This document shows, piece by piece, positions 1 to 5,679 of a DNA stretch of 8,127 nucleotides. Each line of letters opens with the position of its first letter. Positions within the stretch are counted from its first letter, which is position 1. Source of the DNA: an uncultured Prevotellaceae bacterium (GTDB taxonomy: Bacteria > Bacteroidota > Bacteroidia > Bacteroidales > Bacteroidaceae); assembly GCA_946539635.1 (NCBI GenBank), contig CAMNHS010000060.1, forward strand, positions 1 through 8,127. The letters run 5' to 3'. The notes under the pieces are model-generated. The model made no database searches, had not been told where the DNA came from, and saw nothing but the letters and a program-made list of their open reading frames with translations. The position numbers and the translations under genes were made by a program.

Positions 1-680
1 TAAGAGTGGTAAATTTCCGAGAACAGTTTTGGTAATGGTGATTCTACTGATATTCTCTCATGAGAAACGGGATGTTCAAATTCTATTTTACGTGCTAATA
101 ACGAAATACTTCCGTCAGGATTGGAGCGTTTGGCTCCGTATTTCAAGTCGCCTTTGATTGGACAACCAATGTGAGCCAACTGACACCTTATCTGGTGATG
201 TCGTCCTGTGTGCAGTTTTACTTCCAGCAGATGGTATTTTTTTCCTGATGCCAGAATTCTGTATTCCAGGATTGCTTCTTTTGAATTCGCTCTCTCTAAA
301 TCATACGCATAGCTTTTATTTTGTTTTTCGTTACGTACAAGCCAATTACGCAGGAAATGAAAATTTCCGTCAGAATTTTCTTCTTGTGGCAAATTTTCTG
401 TTAACACCCAATATGTTTTATGAACCTCTTGAGTAGCAAACATTTTATTCAGCCTTGCCAAAGCCTTGGATGTTTTTGCAAAGACAACGATACCTTGTGC
501 TGGTCTGTCAAGACGATGCACAACGCCCAGGAATACATTTGAGGGCTTATTGTGAGTCACCTTGATCCAGGCTTTCACTGTATCAGAGAGAGGGATATCG
601 CCAGTTTTGTCTCCTTGGACGATTTCCCCACTCTCCTTATATACAATGATAATATGGTTGTCTTCGTAAAGGACCTCCAT
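1..680 (-). CDS. RluA-family RNA pseudouridine synthase, stand-alone catalytic domain (3' end at window edge)
   Basis: Translating the minus strand from the ATG at 680 gives 226 uninterrupted codons. The two remaining bases read TA, so the next codon is either a stop or Tyr. The product should convert uridine to pseudouridine in rRNA or tRNA. Family motifs appear in order: HRLDR at 55-59 with the catalytic Asp58, the KTYW segment with the conserved Tyr90, the TGRHHQIR motif at 158-165, and G-x-P-I-K-G-D-x-K-Y-G at 172-182. No S4 RNA-binding domain precedes the catalytic domain, because the protein starts directly with the MEVLYEDNHIIIVYK strand. An in-frame TAA lies just upstream, so the start is well bounded. 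It begins 17 bp after fabG and is probably the next gene of the same transcript. The position it modifies cannot be told from sequence. At about 226 residues it fits the short RluA-type proteins of Bacteroidota, so it is probably almost complete. Confidence 0.88.
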   Translation of the reverse strand, partial: MEVLYEDNHIIIVYKESGEIVQGDKTGDIPLSDTVKAWIKVTHNKPSNVFLGVVHRLDRPAQGIVVFAKTSKALARLNKMFATQEVHKTYWVLTENLPQEENSDGNFHFLRNWLVRNEKQNKSYAYDLERANSKEAILEYRILASGKKYHLLEVKLHTGRHHQIRCQLAHIGCPIKGDLKYGAKRSNPDGSISLLARKIEFEHPVSHERISVESPLPKLFSEIYHS

Positions 681-697
681 TTCTATTTATCATAATT

Positions 698-1456
698 TTA
701 CATATTCATACCACCATCTGTCTGAATTACCTGTCCAGACACGTAGCTTGACATATCAGAAGCCAGGAAGAGACATACGTTAGCGATATCCTCAACCTGT
801 CCACCGCGACGCAGAGGAATCTTCTTCATCCAGTCAGCACGTATTTCCTCTGGCAGCTGTGCTGTCATAGCAGTCTCGATGAATCCTGGTGCTACAGCAT
901 TAGCACGGATGCCCTTTGGACCAAGTTCCTGAGCAATAGACTTTGCAAGACCTATCATACCAGCCTTAGATGCTGAGTAGTTACACTGTCCGGCATTACC
1001 ATGTACACCAACAACAGATGACATATTAATGATAGAACCACCACGTTGACGCAGCATTATTGGAGCGCAAGCATGGATGAAGTTGAATGCAGACTTAAGA
1101 TTTACGTTGAGTACAGCATCCCACTGAGCCTCTGACATACGAAGCATCAGGCCGTCCTTTGTGATACCAGCATTGTTAACCAATACGTCGATAGTACCAA
1201 AATCTTCCTTTATCTTTGCTACAACAGCCTCTGTCTCTGCAAAGTCAGCTGCATTTCCTGCATATCCCTTACACTTTACGCCAATTGCTTCAATCTCCTT
1301 GCATGTAGCTTCGAGAGTTGCTGCCATATCATCGTTAAGAACCAAATCTGTGATAGCGATGTTGGCACCTTCTTGAGCAAACTTCGTAGCAACGGCCTTG
1401 CCAATGCCACGTGCAGCACCTGTAATGAGGGCTGTTTTACCTGTTAGTAATCCCAT
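698..1456 (-). CDS. fabG: 3-oxoacyl-[acyl-carrier-protein] reductase FabG (SDR family)
   Basis: FabG carries out the NADPH-dependent reduction of 3-oxoacyl-ACP to 3-hydroxyacyl-ACP (EC 1.1.1.100) in cytoplasmic type II fatty-acid synthesis. The 252-residue protein is of normal length for a classical short-chain dehydrogenase. It shows the cofactor loop TGAARGIG at 12-19, NNAG at 94-97, catalytic Asn119, Ser147, Tyr160 and Lys164 (YSASK), and the PGFIET segment after the active site. The C-terminus GQVIQTDGGMNM is typical of FabG. The ATG at 1456 places the Rossmann loop at the expected distance from the N-terminus. An AAAGG lies 9 nt upstream, one of few Shine-Dalgarno-like sites in this window. 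It follows a tetR gene by 33 bp and precedes the pseudouridine synthase gene by 17 bp. A reductase acting on another acyl substrate, such as acetoacetyl-CoA, cannot be excluded, but FabG is the best fit. Confidence 0.93.
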   Translation of the reverse strand: MGLLTGKTALITGAARGIGKAVATKFAQEGANIAITDLVLNDDMAATLEATCKEIEAIGVKCKGYAGNAADFAETEAVVAKIKEDFGTIDVLVNNAGITKDGLMLRMSEAQWDAVLNVNLKSAFNFIHACAPIMLRQRGGSIINMSSVVGVHGNAGQCNYSASKAGMIGLAKSIAQELGPKGIRANAVAPGFIETAMTAQLPEEIRADWMKKIPLRRGGQVEDIANVCLFLASDMSSYVSGQVIQTDGGMNM

Positions 1457-1465
1457 AGTTTTATA

Positions 1466-1470
1466 CCTTT
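1466..1470 (-). promoter_or_regulatory. Possible Shine-Dalgarno site of fabG
   Basis: The minus strand reads AAAGG, then 9 nt, then the fabG ATG. The other starts in the window show no comparable purine box, which agrees with the rarity of Shine-Dalgarno use in Bacteroidota. A chance occurrence in AT-rich DNA remains possible. Confidence 0.35.
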
Positions 1471-1497
1471 ATTAATTATTAATTATAAATTAAAAAT
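1470..1497 (-). repeat. Array of four 7-bp tandem units between tetR and fabG
   Basis: Read on the minus strand, four consecutive heptamers occur: ATTTTTA, ATTTATA, and two copies of ATTAATA. The array covers the last two codons of tetR, its stop codon and most of the gap to fabG. The period of 7 is the same as that of the array before rho, and the units share the A-T-T-n-n-n-A frame. The units are very AT-rich, so part of the likeness could be compositional. The function is unknown. Confidence 0.6.
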
Positions 1498-2158
1498 TAT
1501 TTGTTTCTGTATTTTCAAAACCATCCATACCTTCCAACTTATCAAAATCATCAAGAGATTTCTTATTGGCATCGCTGGAGCGGCATAGAGCACCATATAC
1601 GAATTTCGCCACCAATGGTCGTGAGGAATCGAGTGTAAGTCCCCTACCCAATCGTCCGTAGATATATGGCACCTCGAGACCTTTTATACAATAGTGTGTT
1701 ATATCTGCCACAATATCAATATTTTCGATATCAAATTCACCACTGGCCTTGCCCTCAGCATACACTTTTCTGAACAAAGCTATCTCGTCAGCATCGAACT
1801 TCTTACGTACCTTTTCTACCATCCAGATGTTACGGAAGAATTCAGCACGCAGATTACCATTACGGACAACTGTCTCACGAATCTGTGACAGATGAGTATA
1901 AATCACCTCGATAATCTTCTCTTGGGGGCGCATTTTCTTCTCGGCCACCTCATCAAGTTTATCAGACAGGCGTTCTAGTTCTGACTCTATGACAGCAGCA
2001 TATATTTCCTCTTTACTGTTAAAATAGGTGTAAAGAGTACGTCTTCCTTTACCAGAAGCAATAGCTATGTCATTCATTGTGGTGCGCTCTACCCCATTCT
2101 TTGCGAAGAGTTGTCGAGCAACATCTACGAGGACATGTCGAGTTTTACTTATGCTCAT
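1490..2158 (-). CDS. TetR/AcrR-family transcriptional regulator
   Basis: This 222-residue protein has a standard TetR N-terminal DNA-binding domain. The first helix covers about residues 5-20. The helix-turn-helix runs from [18 protein letters not shown] into the [14 protein letters not shown] segment (about 27-57), which is the family signature. The C-terminal part (about 60-200) should be the helical ligand-binding and dimerisation domain; its ligand cannot be predicted. The start ATG overlaps the rho stop in an ATGA arrangement, suggesting coupled translation with rho. The next gene downstream is fabG, so a role in controlling fatty-acid synthesis, for example by sensing an acyl compound, is a reasonable inference but unproven. 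No clear palindromic operator is visible in the 33-bp gap before fabG. The last residues are encoded within a heptamer repeat, so the C-terminal tail may vary between strains. Confidence 0.9.
   Translation of the reverse strand: MSISKTRHVLVDVARQLFAKNGVERTTMNDIAIASGKGRRTLYTYFNSKEEIYAAVIESELERLSDKLDEVAEKKMRPQEKIIEVIYTHLSQIRETVVRNGNLRAEFFRNIWMVEKVRKKFDADEIALFRKVYAEGKASGEFDIENIDIVADITHYCIKGLEVPYIYGRLGRGLTLDSSRPLVAKFVYGALCRSSDANKKSLDDFDKLEGMDGFENTETNNF
2155..2158 (-). other. ATGA stop/start overlap of rho and tetR
   Basis: The rho stop TGA and the tetR start ATG share the four bases ATGA. Such overlaps usually allow translation to be coupled by ribosome re-initiation, which supports co-transcription of the two genes. 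Confidence 0.8.
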
Positions 2159-3741
2159 TTATTCATTCCCATTAAGAATTCGTCATTATCATGTGTACGT
2201 TGCATGAGATTATGAATTTCGTTCATAGCCTCTATGGCATTCATATCAGCAATATGCTTACGCAGTATCCACATTCTGTTTCGTGTAGTCTCATCCTGCA
2301 ACAGGTCATCACGACGAGTGCTTGACTGTACAAGGTTTACAGCAGGATAGATACGCTTATTAGCCAACTGACGGTCGAGCTGTAATTCAGAGTTACCAGT
2401 TCCTTTGAACTCCTCAAATATCACCTCATCCATCTTTGAGCCAGTATCTGTCAATGCTGTTGCTATGATAGTCAGTGAACCACCATTTTCGATGTTTCGT
2501 GCAGCACCAAAGAAACGCTTTGGCTTCTGCAGAGCATTAGAATCAACACCACCAGTAAGAATCTTTCCTGAAGCAGGTGCAACAGTATTATAAGCACGTG
2601 CAAGACGTGTTATAGAATCGAGGAATATCACAACATCGTGTCCACATTCAGTCAGACGTTTAGCCTTCTCGAGTACCAAGCCGGCAATCTTAACATGTCT
2701 GTCAGCAGGTTCATCAAAAGTAGATGCTATAACCTCAGCATTTACGGTACGAGCCATATCTGTTACCTCCTCTGGACGTTCATCGATAAGGAGTATCATG
2801 ATATATGCCTCAGGATGGTTTGCTGCGATAGCGTTAGCGATATCCTTCAGAAGTATTGTCTTACCAGTCTTTGGCTGTGCCACGATGAGAGAACGTTGTC
2901 CCTTACCGATTGGTGCAAAGAGGTCAACAATACGTGTAGAGATGTTTCTTGTTTTGGCATCGCTGGTAAGGTCGAACTTCTCTTCTGGGAAGAGAGGGGT
3001 GAGATTCTCGAAAGAGATACGCTCGCGCACCTCATGAGGTTCACGACCATTGATAGTATTCACTGATGTCAGGATGAAATACTTCTTGTTGCTCTTTGGT
3101 GGGCGTACAAAGCATTCTACTACATCGCCAGTCTTCAGCGTATAGCGCTTTATCTGCTGTGCTGTGACATATATATCATCAGGCGAAGCAAGATAGTTAT
3201 AATCGCTGGAGCGTAGGAAGCCATATCCTTCAGTTGTTATCTCGAGAACACCACTGGCAGGGATGAGGTCTTTGAATTCGAAGTTATTGCTATTGGAATT
3301 AGCGTTGCCTTTACCTTCGTAGTCATAGCTCTCACCAGTCTGAGCATTATCGAACATATCATAATAAGGTATGGCTCCATTATCTTCCACTGGTATATCT
3401 TGAACTATGATGAAATCTGTTCCATCACCTGGGTCACCTTCCCAAAATCCGAATTCATCCTGCGGATTATCCATCATCTCAGATTCTGGTACCATTTCTG
3501 CTTCAGCAGGTGCCATTGTATAATCCATAGGTGTTTCTTCTGTTGTTGCCATCTCTTCAGCCGCAGGTGCTTCCTGAACAGGTTGTTCCTGCTCAGCGGC
3601 GGCCTTTGCAGCCTCTTCACGTGCAGCAAGCTCTGCTTTGCTTGGTCTGCCACGCTTCTTCTTTGGTGGTTCAACAGCTGCTACATCTTCTGTTACAGGT
3701 GTTTCGAACAAATCTTTTGTTTCTTCTTTTTTCTTTGCCAT
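2155..3741 (-). CDS. rho: Transcription termination factor Rho with long disordered N-terminal extension
   Basis: Rho is a hexameric, ATP-driven RNA helicase that ends transcription. The 528-residue product read from the ATG at 3741 has a low-complexity segment at 1-157, an OB-fold RNA-binding domain at about 160-232 with the RNP1-like EGYGFLRS at 171-178, and then the RecA-like motor. Motor motifs are Walker A QPKTGKT at 289-295, Walker B VVIFLDS at 370-376, and the [11 protein letters not shown] segment at 447-457. The extension holds an AT-hook-like KKKRGRPSK at 27-35, an Ala/Glu/Gln-rich stretch, an acidic stretch, and an Asn/Ser-rich end at about 145-153. The helical Rho_N bundle that precedes the OB fold in Escherichia coli Rho is not recognisable. 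An upstream in-frame TTG at 3780 would add 13 residues, but these only translate a heptamer repeat (NYQLSII type), so I reject that start. A run of seven A residues directly precedes the ATG. tetR follows with a 4-bp overlap. Confidence 0.95.
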   Translation of the reverse strand: MAKKKEETKDLFETPVTEDVAAVEPPKKKRGRPSKAELAAREEAAKAAAEQEQPVQEAPAAEEMATTEETPMDYTMAPAEAEMVPESEMMDNPQDEFGFWEGDPGDGTDFIIVQDIPVEDNGAIPYYDMFDNAQTGESYDYEGKGNANSNSNNFEFKDLIPASGVLEITTEGYGFLRSSDYNYLASPDDIYVTAQQIKRYTLKTGDVVECFVRPPKSNKKYFILTSVNTINGREPHEVRERISFENLTPLFPEEKFDLTSDAKTRNISTRIVDLFAPIGKGQRSLIVAQPKTGKTILLKDIANAIAANHPEAYIMILLIDERPEEVTDMARTVNAEVIASTFDEPADRHVKIAGLVLEKAKRLTECGHDVVIFLDSITRLARAYNTVAPASGKILTGGVDSNALQKPKRFFGAARNIENGGSLTIIATALTDTGSKMDEVIFEEFKGTGNSELQLDRQLANKRIYPAVNLVQSSTRRDDLLQDETTRNRMWILRKHIADMNAIEAMNEIHNLMQRTHDNDEFLMGMNK

Positions 3742-3746
3742 TTTTT

Positions 3747-3781
3747 TTATAATTGACAATTGATAATTGATAGTTGACAAT
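3747..3781 (-). repeat. Array of five 7-bp tandem units in the rho leader
   Basis: Read on the minus strand, the heptamers are ATTGTCA, ACTATCA, ATTATCA, ATTGTCA and ATTATAA, with no interruption. The array fills most of the 46-bp gap between the DUF4296 gene and rho and ends 5 bp before the rho ATG. Because 7 is not a multiple of 3, a (ATTGTCA)-type array reads as a near-identical INYQLSI peptide in every frame on this strand without a stop. That explains the false N-terminal extension of Rho when a TTG start is used. Arrays of this look are, from memory, common between genes in Prevotella and Bacteroides; their role is not established. Confidence 0.8.
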
Positions 3782-3782
3782 T

Positions 3783-3790
3783 CAAAGTTA
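3783..3790 (-). promoter_or_regulatory. Candidate Bacteroidota -7 promoter element before rho
   Basis: The minus strand reads TAACTTTG, an exact match to the TAnnTTTG consensus for the primary sigma factor of Bacteroidota. Its TAA is also the stop codon of the DUF4296 gene. A start site about 7 nt downstream would place the heptamer array in the rho leader RNA. No TTTG -33 element is visible at the usual distance upstream, in the proline-rich end of the preceding gene, so the promoter would be weak or absent. Confidence 0.3.
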
Positions 3791-4666
3791 ATTTTGAGGG
3801 CTTGGAGGTATTTCCTGCTGGGGTGGAGGAACAGAATCAGTCTTTGTGCTGTCTGTTGGTTCTGGAGCAGGAGGTGGTGGCGGATTGGTATGCAGGTGCA
3901 GCAGTTTTATGTTTCGTATAGAAACAAGCCTCAATGTTGTTGATGTTTGGTTTGTTGTCACAGCATCAAGGTTTTTGGTTAGCATAAAGAAGCCCTTTAT
4001 ATTCTTTATGTGCAACCTGTCCTTCTCATTATTGAGTGTTATTATACCATGTCCGTCATGATTTAAAGTTGTCGTCATTGTGGAGATGCTATCATTGCTG
4101 AATGTCACCACCATTATGATTGACAATGACTTGAATCCATCCTGAAAGATGAATTTAGTATCACACTGCAGTGATATATTATCACCATCCTGGAATGTGG
4201 AGTCAGGAGCTATGTCATACGACCACACATTATATGGTGGCTGTTGCATCAGCAAGATGTCAGAACTACCCTTCCATACATTTGCTGTGTCAGCTTCTTC
4301 TCCTTGCATTCCTTCTGACTTGCCACCCAAGGCAATAACATTTCTCTCTACTCTGTCTGCAAGATTTATGTATATCTTATGCAGCTCGTCAGCATGTTGG
4401 CAATAATATGATATAGAATAATCCCATTCCTCCTGTGTCAATCCGTGTTTCTTCAGGACGTTTGCACGTAAAGCCATTATGTCAGACTCTGTGGAATAGA
4501 ACTCTCGTGTTTCATATAATGCCTGTGCTAAGTGAAAATCGAAGAGCACATCTTCCATCTCTTTACTCGACAGCACGCCATCAGGTAGTGATGGAGCACA
4601 TGATGTCATAACAGACAACAGTACAGTCAATGTGCAAATGGTAAGAGTATGAAATAGTCTCTTCAT
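3788..4666 (-). CDS. DUF4296-type lipoprotein with proline-rich C-terminal tail
   Basis: The 292-residue protein begins with a lipoprotein signal peptide: basic MKR, a hydrophobic stretch at about 8-20, then MTSC with the likely lipidated Cys23. The next segment (about 30-110) has the look of the DUF4296 domain, with [10 protein letters not shown] at 43-52 and the [17 protein letters not shown] segment at 75-91; its function is unknown. The middle part (about 140-258) is rich in beta-type sequence and unassigned. The tail (261-292) is dominated by Pro, Ser, Thr, Asp and Gln, with five Pro in a row at 262-266. The residues after Cys23 (APSLPDG) lack the acidic cluster that exports Bacteroidota lipoproteins to the surface, so a periplasm-facing location is inferred. 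Its gene starts 13 bp after lspA, whose product would cleave its signal peptide. The domain name rests on recall of the family, not on a profile search. Confidence 0.8.
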   Translation of the reverse strand: MKRLFHTLTICTLTVLLSVMTSCAPSLPDGVLSSKEMEDVLFDFHLAQALYETREFYSTESDIMALRANVLKKHGLTQEEWDYSISYYCQHADELHKIYINLADRVERNVIALGGKSEGMQGEEADTANVWKGSSDILLMQQPPYNVWSYDIAPDSTFQDGDNISLQCDTKFIFQDGFKSLSIIMVVTFSNDSISTMTTTLNHDGHGIITLNNEKDRLHIKNIKGFFMLTKNLDAVTTNQTSTTLRLVSIRNIKLLHLHTNPPPPPAPEPTDSTKTDSVPPPQQEIPPSPQN

Positions 4667-4679
4667 TTCAGCATTGTTA

Positions 4680-5258
4680 TTAATTTCTCAACTTTTCAAT
4701 CTCCGGACGACAGAACAATATTAACATTACTACTGCAACAGATATGCATGCGTCAGCGAAGTTGAATATAGGAGAGAAGAATATGAAGGGCTCCCCACCC
4801 CATAAAGGAAACCACTCTGGGTATGTCGTTACGATGAGAGGGAAATAGAACATGTCCACTACCCTACCCTGCATAAACGGCGCCTCGTGGAAGTATATTC
4901 CGTAGAACATACAGTCTATTAGATTGCCTACTGCTCCTGCCAGTATCATAGAGAGGCATATCAGCCATACAGTTCTGGCATTACGACATATCTCGCGTCC
5001 TAAATAATATATAATGTATAGGCTCGCTAACAATCGGAACAATGTCAATGCATATTTCGGAATAAATGTCATACCGAATGCCATACCATTGTTTTCGATG
5101 TATGATATAAAGAACCAGTCTGTTATGCGAATGCTCTCATGCAGACACATATTATTCTTGACCCATAGCTTTATGGCCTGGTCAATAAAGAGAAGCAGTG
5201 CAACGAAAAGTGCGTATAGGAGCCCTTTTCTTATATTTTGCTTAACGAAAATGTTCAA
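4680..5258 (-). CDS. lspA: Lipoprotein signal peptidase (signal peptidase II)
   Basis: LspA is the inner-membrane aspartic peptidase that removes the signal peptide of prolipoproteins after lipid attachment (EC 3.4.23.36). The 192-residue protein has four likely membrane segments, at about 13-34, 68-86, 96-116 and 166-184. It carries ENNGMAFG at 55-62, GNLID at 111-115 with catalytic Asp115, VVDMFYFP at 133-140, and FNFADAC at 165-171 with catalytic Asp169. The span between the two catalytic Asp residues is much longer than in Escherichia coli LspA (54 against 27 residues) and contains WFPLWGGEPFIFF, probably an enlarged periplasmic loop; such loops occur in Bacteroidota. The start is taken as TTG, overlapping the previous gene's stop as TTGA. 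There is no in-frame ATG nearby, and the next Met (37) would remove the first membrane helix. The lipoprotein gene follows 13 bp later. Confidence 0.93.
   Translation of the reverse strand: MNIFVKQNIRKGLLYALFVALLLFIDQAIKLWVKNNMCLHESIRITDWFFISYIENNGMAFGMTFIPKYALTLFRLLASLYIIYYLGREICRNARTVWLICLSMILAGAVGNLIDCMFYGIYFHEAPFMQGRVVDMFYFPLIVTTYPEWFPLWGGEPFIFFSPIFNFADACISVAVVMLILFCRPEIEKLRN
5255..5258 (-). other. TTGA stop/start overlap of the TraR/DksA-like gene and lspA
   Basis: The stop TGA of the upstream gene and the inferred TTG start of lspA share TTGA. A non-ATG start tied to a stop codon suggests that lspA is translated mainly by re-initiation, which would keep its level below that of its neighbour. 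Confidence 0.55.
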
Positions 5259-5644
5259 TGGTTTCTCTTGTTCTTCTCTTTTGATTCTACTGAGAGAGTA
5301 GCATGTGGTACCAGGCGGAGGCGCTCCTTTGGAATCAATTCACCTGTCATGCGGTCGATGCCGTATGTCTTGTTCTGGATGCGTACCAAAGCCTGCTCCA
5401 GACCCTTGATGAACTTCTGCTGACGCTGTGCCAATACGAGCAGTTCCTGCTTGTTCTGGGTTACAGCACCCTCCTCAAGGATTTTGTATGTAGGAGATGT
5501 GTCTGCGACATCATTTCCTTCATCATTACGCAATGCACGCATCATGTCCTGATAGTCTTGGTTTGCGCGCTCTAATTTCTCATTGATGATTTGTTTGAAC
5601 TCCTCGAGTTCTTCATCGCTGTAGCGTTTCTTCATTTCAGCCAT
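5255..5644 (-). CDS. TraR/DksA-like protein without zinc-binding cysteines
   Basis: The 129-residue protein has the DksA/TraR layout. A charged N-terminal coiled coil (about 8-40) is followed by NDVADTSPTYKILEEGA (44-60), a second helix (63-90) and the segment ALVRIQNKTYG (85-95). In DksA this last segment leads into a C4 zinc finger. Here the equivalent region reads IDRMTGELIPKERLRLVPHATLS (96-118). The fold outline (TG-x-x-I-P-x-x-R-L, then VPHA) is kept, but there is no cysteine anywhere in the protein. A DksA-type role, entering the RNA polymerase secondary channel, is suggested by family only. The acidic coiled-coil tip motif of DksA is not obvious, although N44-D45 and D48-T49 lie near where the tip should be. 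It sits between ileS (35 bp upstream) and lspA (4-bp overlap), a neighbourhood I recall as conserved in Bacteroidales. Confidence 0.85.
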   Translation of the reverse strand: MAEMKKRYSDEELEEFKQIINEKLERANQDYQDMMRALRNDEGNDVADTSPTYKILEEGAVTQNKQELLVLAQRQQKFIKGLEQALVRIQNKTYGIDRMTGELIPKERLRLVPHATLSVESKEKNKRNH

Positions 5645-5679
5645 AGTTATTATGATTATGGTTAAGTTAATAAATAAAA

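Noticed and set aside
158..436. 92-codon plus-strand frame near the left end
   Set aside because: It lies antisense to the RluA-family gene, whose minus-strand frame carries all catalytic motifs. The plus-strand peptide shows no family features.
2717..2724. TACTTTTG match to the -7 consensus on the minus strand inside rho
   Set aside because: It is inside conserved coding sequence with no -33 partner and no start codon at a useful distance. It is likely a chance match.
2638..3066. 142-codon plus-strand frame within rho
   Set aside because: It is antisense to the conserved ATPase core of Rho and has no motif or start context of its own.
3400..3756. Cys/Phe-rich plus-strand frame opposite the start of rho
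   Set aside because: It is the complement of the Glu/Lys/Ala-rich low-complexity Rho extension. The hydrophobic look comes from the reverse complement of GAA/AAG codons.
4663..4674. Mini-frame ATG CTG AAA TGA just before the DUF4296 gene, its stop overlapping the start
   Set aside because: Three codons in AT-rich DNA are easily found by chance, and nothing else supports a regulatory leader peptide.
5641..5661. Short inverted repeat CCATA...TATGG at the start of the DksA-like gene
   Set aside because: The arms are only 5 bp and include the start codon region, with an 11-bp AT-rich loop. This is too weak for an operator or terminator call.
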